This document shows, piece by piece, positions 35,091 through 44,456 of a stretch of 64,000 nucleotides of DNA. The notes below the pieces were generated by a model that saw nothing but the letters and a program-made list of their open reading frames with translations, had not been told where the DNA came from and ran no database searches. Source of the DNA: Pararge aegeria. Lineage: Eukaryota; Arthropoda; Insecta; Lepidoptera; Nymphalidae. Where the stretch lies: positions 7,740,501 to 7,804,500 of the forward strand of contig NC_053195.1 in NCBI RefSeq assembly GCF_905163445.1, in the 5' to 3' direction. Within the stretch, counting starts at the first letter, position 1. The number at the start of each line of letters is the position of its first letter. A program made the translations under genes and the position numbers.

Positions 35091-35345
35091 ATTGGATAGA
35101 AGCAGGCTTTACATTGCGAAAACCCGTGATTTATTATGAAAATAAGCTTAATTTGCTATACTGTTGAATAATTGTTAAGACTAACAATTATTCATTTTAA
35201 AGTCATCTTCTCCTGAGGATGCTCCGGTTTCGGAGCGAAACGTACGTAGAGGTTTGGTGTGGAGTATAAGGATTGAAGAAATTATAAATTACACCATACA
35301 GATTCTCCTGCTAATCGCGGAGTATAGCTAATTAAGCTTAATTTT
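35091..35345. mobile_element. Long-inverted-repeat element (family O), damaged copy
   Basis: Shares ATTGGATAGAAGCAGGC, ATTATGAAAAT.AGCTTAAT, TCTCCTGAGGA.GCTC.GGTTTCGGAGCG, GGAGTATAAGGATTG.AGAAATTATAAATTA, ACCAT.CA.ATTCTCCTGC and TTAAGCTTAATTTT with the copy at 57.3 kb. The right inverted repeat (35281-35342) is present. The left one is cut short after TTGCTATACT and replaced by a 30-bp fold-back at 35165-35194. Non-autonomous, no ORF. Confidence 0.75.
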
Positions 35346-35817
35346 CATAATTTAAAGGACACGAATTTGAGGTGGGATCCTTTGTAAACCCTAAAGAAAC
35401 CGTCGTAGTTTCGGTTCCTAAATAAAATTAAACTTTTTTATCCAAGTCAGAACTTTTCAAGATTGCTAATTATTTACAAAAAAAGTAAAATACTCTAATC
35501 AGACTCATAAACCTATCCATTAAATTAACATTTGAATATAACATTTAGTTATATTGGATTTGCGCAACAATTTTCCAAGCACACCAAAGTGAGCCAACTG
35601 TTTTATTATTAAAATCGAAGGGGTGACCGGTCTACTTAGAATATATTGAATTTTAATTTGAAACCGACCATCCACTTTATTACTAAACGTTTAGGTTGAA
35701 CACAGTTTTCTTAAAAACACTTCCTTAGCATTGAAATTCCATTGAATAGAACCTCTATTCATATGATAACATTATTTGCTTAGACAAGCTTTTATGGAAT
35801 GGATTTATTGTTAACTT
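35346..35817. other. No gene seen
   Basis: AT-rich spacer with nothing recognised. Confidence 0.5.
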
Positions 35818-35962
35818 GTATACATTATTTCATAAATTTTACATCCGTCATATTTTATTGCGATATATTATTTAGTTCTTGCGAAGAACTCTATTACGAG
35901 GTCTTTCATAGCTTTATTAAGGAAAAGGTGGACTGCAATCTGAAACGATAATGTTCTGATAA
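35818..35962. repeat. 145-bp direct repeat, left copy
   Basis: This segment recurs at 36274-36418 without gaps and with about four or five single-base differences by eye (for example TTGCGATAT against TTGCAATAT). The two copies flank the SINE-A insertion. It contains TTAGTTCTTGCGAAGAACT, itself a short palindrome. Confidence 0.95.
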
Positions 35963-36232
35963 CAATAATAAATAATAAATAAATATACTACGACAATACA
36001 CACATCACCATCTAGCCCCAAAGTAAGCGTAGCTTGTGTTATGAGTCCTGAGATAGCGAGAATATTTTTTTTATGAATATAATACACATAAATACTTATA
36101 ATATACAGATAAAGACCCAGACACTGAAAAACATTCATGTTCATCACACAAACATTTTCCAGTTGTGGGAATCGAACCCACGACCTTGGACTCAGAAAGC
36201 AGGGTCGCTGCCCACTGCGCCACTCGGCCGTC
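35963..36232 (-). mobile_element. SINE-A, full length, minus orientation
   Basis: The best-preserved minus-strand copy. It has an AATAAATAA-rich tail, TACTACGACAATACACACATCACC, CCCCAAAGTAAGCGTAGCTTGTG, a middle with AATATACAGATAAAGACCCAGACACTG, ACATTCATGTTCATCACACAAACA, the complement of the B box (GGGAATCGAACCC) and CACTGCGCCACTCGGCCGTC. Instead of an ordinary short target duplication it is bracketed by the 145-bp direct repeats. Frames of 76 and 64 codons over it are incidental. Confidence 0.9.
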
Positions 36233-36238
36233 TACGCC

Positions 36239-36305
36239 GACGGATGTAAAATTTATGAAATAATGTATAACTGGTATACATTATTTCATAAATTTTACAT
36301 CCGTC
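36239..36305. repeat. Perfect 31-bp inverted repeat, 5-nt loop
   Basis: Arms 36239-36269 and 36275-36305 are perfectly complementary around ACTGG. The right arm is the start of the right-hand 145-bp repeat, and the left arm is an inverted copy of it placed next to the SINE head. It is the longest perfect fold-back in the window. Confidence 0.97.
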
Positions 36306-36418
36306 ATATTTTATTGCAATATATTATTTAGTTCTTGCGAAGAACTCTATTACGAGGTATTTCATAGCTTTATTAAGGAAAGGGTGGACTGCAATCTGAA
36401 ACGATACTGTTCTGATAA
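36274..36418. repeat. 145-bp direct repeat, right copy
   Basis: Matches 35818-35962 base for base without gaps except for a handful of substitutions. It begins at the loop of the 31-bp inverted repeat and ends GTTCTGATAA, the same position at which the SINE tail starts in the left copy. Confidence 0.95.
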
Positions 36419-36929
36419 AAATAGATGAATATGTTGAAGTAGGTACAGACACTTGTGTTGCGGTAGATCCTTCGTTCGATTCCGTCTTTTCTAATTGGTT
36501 CACATCTTTATTTCCCTCAGTTGCTACTAGATACCAGCGACGTTGTTTATGACGTTGTCCACGTCCTATTTATAAGTTAATCCACCACCTATAGGTGTGA
36601 GAGAACAATAAAAGGATTTTGAAAAAAAATATAAAACCGACTTAATTGTTGGAGGCAGTAATTTTTATTTTTAAGAATCTGCCTTCCCATATGATTGTGA
36701 ATACACTAAAATCTTATATTACCCTACATTATATAAATTAATTTGCCAACAAATCCGCATTGCAAAATCAACAAAAAAACTATGAGAGAGAAGGCCTGTA
36801 TATAGCAATAATGCTAACTGTATAGAAATATGGATGAAATATACAATTATTAATAATATGTATGTATATTCTTAGAGTTTTGCGCACCGCTATAAGGATT
36901 CGTATGTGAGCCAATTTCTCATAATGGTT
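36419..36929. other. No gene seen
   Basis: TTCGTTCGATTCCGTC at 36472 looks like a lone B box from an old SINE, without a body. Otherwise AT-rich. Confidence 0.4.
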
Positions 36930-37045
36930 GCCTGGAAGAAATCACTATAAGTGATAAGGCCGCCTTTGTTACACAAATTTAATTGTACCTTTGTTGTTTT
37001 TGTCACTTTTATTTATTTATTTTTCTTGTGTGCAATAAATTTTTG
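36930..37045 (+). mobile_element. LINE-F 3' end
   Basis: GGTTGCCTGGAAGAAATCAC, ATAAGTGATAAGGCCGCCTTTG, then a T-rich stretch and GTGTGCAATAAATTTTTG followed by TTGA/TGAT units. Only the 3' UTR remains. Confidence 0.75.
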
Positions 37046-37454
37046 TTTGATTGATTGATGATAACGACGAAAGCACGTCACATGAACAATCTAGAGAGGT
37101 TCAATCATCAAATCTTTAAAATGCGTTGTTTAAATCATTTTGATCCTAGTTTTTTCATTTCTTTCTTGTACCGAAAAGCACGTTATGCTTTCGGGTCAAG
37201 TCGGATAGCAAATAATCGGTTACTTACAGCTACAGTAAGTAACCAACCTAAGTCCGCTAATCCTATGGTACAGCGTGTTTCTAAGCTGTATGTCTCCCTT
37301 GTCTATCAGATATTAAAACTATCCAGCTGTGGAACTAGGCTGACGATGATGTAAACAATAACATAAACATACTATGTAGTAAAAAATATATTCTTTCCAG
37401 GTACTGAGAGTGACAAAGGAAAATGGATCACACGGAGTCACGTAAGCATCACAT
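37046..37454. other. Unassigned 99-codon frame and spacer
   Basis: A plus-strand frame at 37055-37354 (TTG start, ATG at 37058) encodes a basic peptide with KARYAFGSSRIANNRLL and NPMVQRVSKLYVSL. The latter segment is faintly like the variable C-terminal tail of non-LTR reverse transcriptases, but no diagnostic motif such as LWN is present. It sits between two retroelement fragments. I would not call it a gene. Confidence 0.2.
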
Positions 37455-37645
37455 AAACCCATTACCAGCCCACTACAGAGCCCGGGTCTTCTCCCACAAT
37501 GAGGAGGGGTTAAGGCCGTAGTCCACCACGCTGGCCCAGTGCGGATTGGTGGACTCCACACACCTTTGAGAACATTAAGTAGAACTCTCAGGTATGCAGG
37601 TTTCCTCACGATGTTTTCCTTCACCGTTGAAGCAAGTGATATTTT
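37455..37645 (-). mobile_element. SINE-B body, minus orientation
   Basis: AACCCATTACCAGCCCACTACAGAGC, CCGGGTCTTCTCCCACAATGAGGAGGGGTTAAGGC, GTAGTCCACCACGCTGGCCCAGTGCGGATTGGTGGACT, CTCAGGTATGCAGGTTTCCTCACGATGTTTTCCTTCACCG and GAAGCAAGTGATA. This is the clearest SINE-B body in the window. The tRNA-like head on the right is missing. The 101-codon minus-strand frame here is SINE sequence. Confidence 0.8.
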
Positions 37646-37938
37646 TATTACTAGTCACTGGATATTAGCTACAAAAATCAGCATATTCTAAAAGTCCCTA
37701 CAAGAGAACTTTGTTTAGTCTTGGACGTCCATAGCACTAAAATGGTGATTATGATGATCAAATAATTCCGGTTGGATGAACAAATGTGCAATCTCGCATT
37801 TGGCCAGATCATTTCCGTCTTAAATCGTAAAGAACGTTAGCCATCTCTTGGTTATTAACCTAAAACCTCATAGTAATTGTTAATAGACACGCTTGGCCAT
37901 AAAACTTTACTAATTCCTACTGGTTAAAGCTATTTATT
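37646..37938. other. No gene seen
   Basis: Short spacer without recognised features. Confidence 0.5.
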
Positions 37939-37990
37939 CCATAATTTGTCTTTAGTCCAGGTATTTACCTGGACTAAAGACAAATTATGG
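37939..37990. repeat. Perfect 25-bp inverted repeat, 2-nt loop
   Basis: Arms 37939-37963 and 37966-37990 are perfectly complementary around TT. The arms read CCATAATTTGTC inward to CCAGGTA. No transposon ends, target duplication or A-tail are present, so this is a point-like palindrome insertion. Confidence 0.97.
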
Positions 37991-39489
37991 ACAAATTAAT
38001 TCCAGATCGAAACCTCTACTAAGTGGATACCCATACAATTGGCCCGATAAGTTACTAATTATTTAGGTAAGGGTTTGCAAAGGTTCTATGAAACACAAGC
38101 GTCAGTGAAATGTGCAAATTCCCTGCGATGGACGTCCATCTATGAAAATGATAATGATGAATATTGCTACCGCTACATTATTTAGTTACAAATACACAGT
38201 TTATAGCAACAGTAACATTAACACTAAATAGAAAACGCAGGCACCTCATCTCGCAAATACGTTACGTGACAATAAATTCTGCACACCATCGACTAAGCCA
38301 CACGCTTAGTTATACAAAATAGCGATATGAAAGCTTGAAGGCCTATTATGTAAAATTGTTTGCAATTTCCTCGACAGAACTTAAACGATTCGCAAATGCC
38401 GATTTCACATACGTCATAATTCTTCGGTACACAATGGAATTGCGGACGCTTTTTAACGTTTGCTATAGAATCAGCAAATAAGTGTAGGTGCATGTTTAAA
38501 AAAACTGATATTGTTCGGGAAAAATATGTTCTGCAAACAAGGTCATATTTATTGAATTTTCCTCTCTTAATAGGGTAAGGTATTGGTACAATTTAAAATT
38601 CTAGGTAACATCCGAGATTTTTGAAGCTTCAATTAAGGATAAATAAATGTGTGCATTTAATGGATTTTACTAAAATAAATGCATAATTGTGGTCAAGTGA
38701 TTTCAAGATTTTCTAATGTCTTCTTGGTGTTGGGGTAAAGTCTGTGTAATAACTATCAAAATATCGCAGATCGTTTTTATGTCAATAAAATCTCAGTAGG
38801 TATCCGAAAAAAACTGGTAATTGACACAAGCATGTCATAATTATCGTGAAAGTCTACCAACACACATCATAGCAGTGTTATCGGTAAATGCCCTAATATC
38901 TTCTGTTCTAATTTGAGATAGGATGCTTATACCTAAGAGGACGTAAGAGGAAGGTGAGAATGATAAGAAAAAAGGCTTATGGCCAGCAGTGTTATGTTGC
39001 GCTATGGGTCCTACTAATTATGAGTTGTATCTTCTGTATTAATATCACTCAATGTAATTAATAAGCTATAATTATTTATTCCACAATATAGATTTAAAAA
39101 CAAAATAGTACACAATACAGCGCACATAATATTATGACTACTTCAATATACAAAAGAGATAAGAAATAATTAAGAAATAATCTCTAATGTCTAATCATTT
39201 GCATATCATTCCCACTACAAGCATAAAACATAGTGAAATTCAATGAAATAATTGTTCACATATATTATATTTAGAGGCTGTTATGTATACGACTTGTGCC
39301 AGCAATAGGTACTATTCTTGCCGTTATAAAGTTTTTTTTAATAATTAATACTAATGTTCATTTTTTTTATTCTTTTGCCGTGCAAATTAAAAATTCAGTA
39401 TATATGTGTGTGGTGGTTTGTGTGTGTGAGTAGGTATGTGTAAATATTTGATTATTTTCTTATTTTAAGATTAACATGCCTTCTAAAAC
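37991..39489. other. No gene seen
   Basis: CCCTGCGATGGACGTCCATCTATGAAAATGATAATGATGA at 38121-38160 and GGCTTATGGCCAGCAGTG at 38973 are worn 3' tails of common LINEs. A GT-rich run is at 39404-39437. The rest is AT-rich. Confidence 0.45.
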
Positions 39490-39533
39490 TAAAGATTCCT
39501 ATTAGGTATGTTAATACCTAATAGGAATCTTTA
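39490..39533. repeat. Perfect 20-bp inverted repeat, 4-nt loop
   Basis: Arms 39490-39509 and 39514-39533 are perfectly complementary around GTTA (AAAGATTCCTATTAGGTAT inward). There are no flanking duplications. Confidence 0.95.
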
Positions 39534-41398
39534 AAAAAATATGCCTAGAAAAATGTGTCATACAAGACGCCACTATTACCGTATCTAATAGAAAACATTA
39601 CAGAGGAACACGCTAGAGCCCTACTAAATACGAAAAAGTAATAAATATAACGACTCGGCATCACGCATCCAAACTCAGTCAAATTAAAAGTTGACTGCTT
39701 GCCGTAAACGATAAAAATTCCGACTAGGCTCTTCCTACATTTGATTCCATAATGTTACAGTTTTAGTAGTTTCGTGTGTTTTAATGATTTTTTTTGCGTA
39801 ATGAGTTTTCACCGATGGTAGTGGTAAGCTTTTTGTTATTCGATTCGATTCTTACTAGTTCCTACTAATATTTTCAACGAAAGTTTTTATGGAACTTTAT
39901 TGGGCAAAAAGTAGTTAATAAATTTTGATAACACTTTACAGTAACACTAACATAGCTTGTACTTGTACATCAGAATAACTTATAAGGTATAATATTGCCT
40001 TAATTAGTCAAAAGTGTCTTCATTATCTTTACGGGGTGATTCCTTATGAAATTTACCTACTAATACATGCTTAAATATTATTTCGTAATTTTGTTACACT
40101 TTTTATATCGCAGAATACTGCATTAAAATCCGTTGCGTAGTTTAAAAGACCTAAGCGTACAAACAGCAAGAGCGACTTAGTTTTCCTTGATCTTCTGGTA
40201 TTTATTTTTAAACTATTTGTATTAAGTTATAACTATATTTTTGTTCATTTTGAAACTATATGCTTAACCTTTACAGTGAAGACAAATAGTTTCAAAATCA
40301 TCTTTAGCTACCAAGTCCAGGTTACATGGAATGACGCGTAGAGTTGCAAGACAAAAAAAATCGGAAAATTCTACGCAGATAGTGTAGGTACTACTTACCT
40401 GGAACATAAAATTCAAAATATTTTAAGAACCTACAACTCACATTTACATGAAATTCATTCTACAATAATGGAAAAAAGCATCGTTAATATATAGCACTTA
40501 TCGATTCTACAGAGATCGTTGTTAACTTTCACGCGATCGAATAAGTTAACGTAGATAGAACATCTCAAATCGGTATCAGTAGTATTATAGTAGTTTATTT
40601 GCAATAAGATTGGCTGCTGCAATCTGCTTGTAGCATAATAGGTATTCATGGGTACAACTATCTTTACGTATAGAAGCAAGCGTTACAAAATGTGACATAC
40701 ACTTTGTAACGAACTTTTGTTTGCTTATATTATATCACTATGGCGCTTAAAGTTAGATAATCAATGAGATTAAGAAAATAGTTATTCAATTCCTATTTTA
40801 AAAGTATGAAGTTACTGAAATATATTAATACGTTGATGAAAAATTTATTATAATAATCATAGCTCACAGTTATCCACTATATCAAAAAACAAAGGTACGT
40901 AACCGAATAACCTCAGATTTACAGTAAAATGAGTAAAACATATAAAACACAAGCAATTTTCTCAAAGTAATTCTAAGTCGTAATATAAAAACATCAAATT
41001 AGCCGCGACTCAGTACAATGGTAGACAGTTTCAACAAACAACCGTTTAACGAGCTAAGAAAAAAATTGCTATAACCGGTAGCAATTACAAAATGGGCATA
41101 ATAACGCTGGTTAGCTATTCACAAACGACTTAGGGAATAATTCTTAATACGACATTGATTAGGCTGTAGTCATGAAAATCGGGCTGCACGTACCTACGAG
41201 TACGTAATGACAATTTAAAGACTTAAAGTTTATCGCTGATTGCTGTAGGAGCCGTAGGAACCAATCGGAATGTACACACAGATGCACTTGTATTTACTGC
41301 GTGTGAATTTTTAGCACAGACTTACGGATGCACGGACTCTTGTCGAATAAACGACTATGTTCCAACGAAATAATAATTCGAGGCACACGTTTTACAAA
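39534..41398. other. No gene seen
   Basis: AT-rich with no recognised repeat. The 74-codon minus-strand frame at 40455 is not recognised. Confidence 0.5.
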
Positions 41399-41469
41399 AG
41401 ACTAGACAAAACCGTGAGGAATCATGGTTTTGTGTAGTCTAAGAGTAACAGTGTAGTCTAAGAGTAACA
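41399..41469. repeat. 15-bp inverted repeat followed by a 2 x 19-bp tandem repeat
   Basis: Arms 41399-41413 and 41426-41440 pair at 14 of 15 positions around a 12-base loop. The right arm runs into GTGTAGTCTAAGAGTAACA, which is repeated exactly at 41432-41450 and 41451-41469. Two kinds of local rearrangement thus share one breakpoint region. Confidence 0.9.
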
Positions 41470-41884
41470 TGAATCGGTCTTCATTCACAGATCGCCTTTA
41501 TAATAGTAGAAGGTTTTTAATTCAGCCCATTTTTTTCTTTAAGGCATAGGCAGTAGTTTCTTATTCAAGTTGGTCGTTTTGTTTTGGAAATAGCGCGATG
41601 TGATGGGATTTGACGTACAATCCTCAGCGATATATAGTTAAATTTCAATTTAAATTCAGCCTTATTTATTTTTAAAACAAATTAATAATGATCACTGGTT
41701 GTACTTTGTTACTTTTATATTATAATATTGTCTCTCTAACCCAAAACCCATTCTTGTTAGTAGTATTCGTTTTAGCGCAATATTCAATTTGTCTTTTACG
41801 CTTTGATATACTTTAACTTTGTATTTGATTTCATATGTATGTATAGATTTTTTGATAATGTTACAATAAAACTTATAAGCAAAC
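41470..41884. other. No gene seen; probable LINE-I 3' flank
   Basis: AT-rich sequence. It could include the 3' UTR of the minus-strand LINE-I fragment, but no A-tail can be placed. Confidence 0.35.
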
Positions 41885-42005
41885 GAATTAGTGTAGAGGT
41901 CATACCCGCGTGGAATAGTGCCTAGAATGCTGGTTCCTTTTCCGTGCTGAGCAGCCACACTGATTCTTTGCGTAAAAAATGAGCCAGCCGTTCTGTCAAC
42001 AGATG
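41885..42005 (-). pseudogene. LINE-I reverse-transcriptase C-terminus fragment
   Basis: The minus strand encodes TAGSFFTQRISVAAQHGKG followed by TSILGTIPRG. This aligns with the QRISLAIQRGNAASILGT segment of the element at 26.3 kb, in a continuous frame. The ETLGPWGP block upstream and the FEDVLDFI end are missing, so it is a short relic. The 88-codon frame that runs past it into AT-rich sequence is not meaningful beyond this block. Confidence 0.75.
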
Positions 42006-43004
42006 AAGAGACAGCTTTTACGCATATTTTATGACTATATAGAATCTAATTCAAATATAGTAAAGGAATTGAATTGACTTTCCCTAATCTACTGTATGTG
42101 CACAATAAAAAGCTTATTTATATAAAAATGGAATTGTGTGGCTCTGCGGCTCCTTGACTGACAGTTGCACTTTCTGCGTTTTTTGCAGTAGTGTGTGATT
42201 AACTTTATAGGTCCATTTTATTATCATGTCATATGATTCTAGGACCTATTAACCCTTACGACAACGGCGTAATGATTTTGGAGCACGCGAATGCTTATTT
42301 TATTCTTTTGCTTTGAATATTAGTTAAGGCTCTTCATAATATTACTCGAAGGTAAACGTTTAAATAAATTATTAGGAAATTTCCTCCGGTTGTATAAATT
42401 TAGTTATACACCGCCAAAACTTTGACCATAATAGTACGCATATATGAGTCAGAGACTCTAAGAAAGTGTACTTATTTACGTAATGTAATATAGGAATATT
42501 ATTCTTTATATAATTTTAAAAATTTCTGTATCCTTAAAAGCTCACATTAAAGAAAATTTGACCATTTATACTGGAATTTGGTTTATCCGTTCCTTGAACA
42601 CCTTAAAAACTCAGTTTTGAGATAATAATAGCGTAGATGGGAATTAGTATAAAGGGTGGAGAAGAGGTACCAGTCGTTTAAATGGCGGATGTTATATTCT
42701 TATTTCACGGTTTCAATGGAGTTATTAATGCCATGAAAACTAAAACTGATGAACCTTGTAAAAAGTTGTGCATCAATATGATTAAACGTTTCATAAGTAA
42801 GATTGAGGTAGGGTAATCTAATAAGGTAATTACGGCTTTCAAACAATCTTAAAGAATTAAAGCTAAGTAACGGGGGCCCTGGGAGTTTACTAATTTATTA
42901 ACCGCAGCTATCGGCGAACTTACAGAAATTAACTTAGCCATAGTACCTCCCTACGTATAGATATAGGGGGCTTGAACTATGATGATACTTTGCACTGATT
43001 CAAA
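42006..43004. other. No gene seen
   Basis: AT-rich. No recognised repeat. Confidence 0.5.
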
Positions 43005-43362
43005 ATATATTACAAGCATACAAACATAACCTCCTAGCAGTGGCGTGCACTTCATACACAAAAGCAATGCATACCCTAAAATTTTTGTGTAGAAAGGGGA
43101 AGGAATTTTCAATTTTATGCCATCTTCCTTCTTTATGCATACCCTGGTCCAAAACCCTGTGCACGCCACTGCCTCCTAGCCCCAAAAAGCTCGTATGAGT
43201 ATGGGTTTTAAGATAACTTATAAATATTAATAAATCGAGAAACACATAGAAACTGAAAAACTGTTCCTCACACAAACATTTCCCACTTGTGGAAATCGAA
43301 CTCATCGAGCCTTGGACTCAAAAAGCAGGGTGATTTAGGAAACCCCTGCACCAATCGGCTGT
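43005..43362 (-). mobile_element. SINE-A, minus orientation, split by a MITE
   Basis: An old SINE-A copy. The tail part (ACAAGCATACAAACATAACCTCCTAG) lies left of a 134-bp MITE. The remainder (CCCCAAAAAGC, GGGTTTTAAGATAAC, CTCACACAAACATTTCCCACTTGTGGAAATCGAAC, CTTGGACTCAAAAAGCAGGG, CTGCACCAATCGGCTGT) lies to its right. The SINE is therefore older than the MITE. Confidence 0.75.
43038..43171. mobile_element. hAT-like MITE, 134 bp, nested in SINE-A
   Basis: Terminal inverted repeats CAGTGGCGTGCAC and GTGCACGCCACTG enclose a 134-bp element without coding capacity. It is flanked by an exact 8-bp target duplication CCTCCTAG (43030-43037 and 43172-43179). An 8-bp duplication and CAG..CTG ends are features of hAT-superfamily elements. 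Subterminal GCATACCCT words occur near both ends. A sister copy is at 44326. It depended on a transposase encoded elsewhere. Confidence 0.93.
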
Positions 43363-44325
43363 AACAATAAATAGGGACCATCTACGCGTGCAATTACTGA
43401 TTTGGTGTGGATTTTATCAAAATCGAAGCTAACAGTTGATATTAACAAATGTCTCAAACTTATTTAACAAACAAAAATATTTATGCCTCATAACATCTTC
43501 CTGTCCAAATTTAATTTATTTCGGAGTAGATTTCTGAAATAAAAAGTAGCTTAGGCAGTCCTTATTGAATGTTGACCCGTTTGAAAAAGGCTCGTTAAAA
43601 TGGGCATAACCATTTGACAAATAGACCGACACAAAATTTCAAGCGAATATTTCAAATTGTTAGAGAGAAGTTCGCTGAGCTGACGGCCAACCTCCAGTAT
43701 TGAAACGGAACAAAAAGAGAGAGAGAAGGAAATATATTTTTTCTTTTCATAGTTCTAATCGTGTCCAATAACCAAAATCTTTATTATTATTGTAATAAAA
43801 ATGTTGACCGTTATGGATAACAGAAAGTACCAAAACATCACAGTTTGCCTATAACAGATCGTCACGGCAACTCATAATAGGCTCGAAATTTTCTTATACG
43901 TTAACTTTAACATACATTAAGCTATATCTTAGGGGGTGGCTACGACTAAGTATCCACCCCAATTACCGTACTAATCTAAATTGATGGCGCGTCCAAAAAC
44001 CGGACATTTTACCCTACATTAGTAATTTTTCCGCGTAAAATAATGTAATAAAGTTAAGCCATTCATTACTTAAGGCGGTATGTTAGCCTTTTAAAGATAT
44101 GAGTTTGTTTCAAGGTACATGAGCTATCGCCTTCTAACAATATTAGTTAAGAAGTAGATTAAAAATTATGAAACTAATCAGTACATGACTAAAGAAATTT
44201 AAAACTTTATAGTCAAGATACAATTACAAACAGTTCTACATTCTATTACTTAAAATTTACGCTAGCAAACCCGAGGATAAGTGACCAATGAATGCTCTTA
44301 AGCAGGAATAGGACAGCATATAAAT
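43363..44325. other. No gene seen
   Basis: AT-rich with no recognised repeat between the two MITEs. Confidence 0.5.
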
Positions 44326-44456
44326 CAGTAGCGTGCACTTCATACATGCACAAAAGCATTGCCTACCCTAAAATAAATATACAACTCGTATAGGAGGAGA
44401 ATTTTTGTCGTTTTATGCAATGTCTGCATACCCTGGAAACCCAGTGCACGCCACTG
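44326..44456. mobile_element. hAT-like MITE, 131 bp, second copy
   Basis: Ends CAGTAGCGTGCACTTCATACA and CCCAGTGCACGCCACTG match the copy at 43038 with one mismatch in the terminal repeat. The duplication ATATAAAT (44318-44325 and 44457-44464) is exact. The interior is more diverged (AGGAGGAGAATTTTTGTCGTTTTATGC). Confidence 0.93.

Noticed and set aside
37055..37354. 99-codon frame as a reverse-transcriptase C-terminus
   Set aside because: NPMVQRVSKLY is only faintly reminiscent of LINE tails. The LWN and FK motifs are absent and the flanking UTR belongs to a different, upstream element.
37939..37990. Rho-independent terminator or CRISPR-like repeat
   Set aside because: The DNA is eukaryotic. 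The palindrome is not followed by a meaningful U-tract context, and no array of repeats and spacers exists anywhere in the window.
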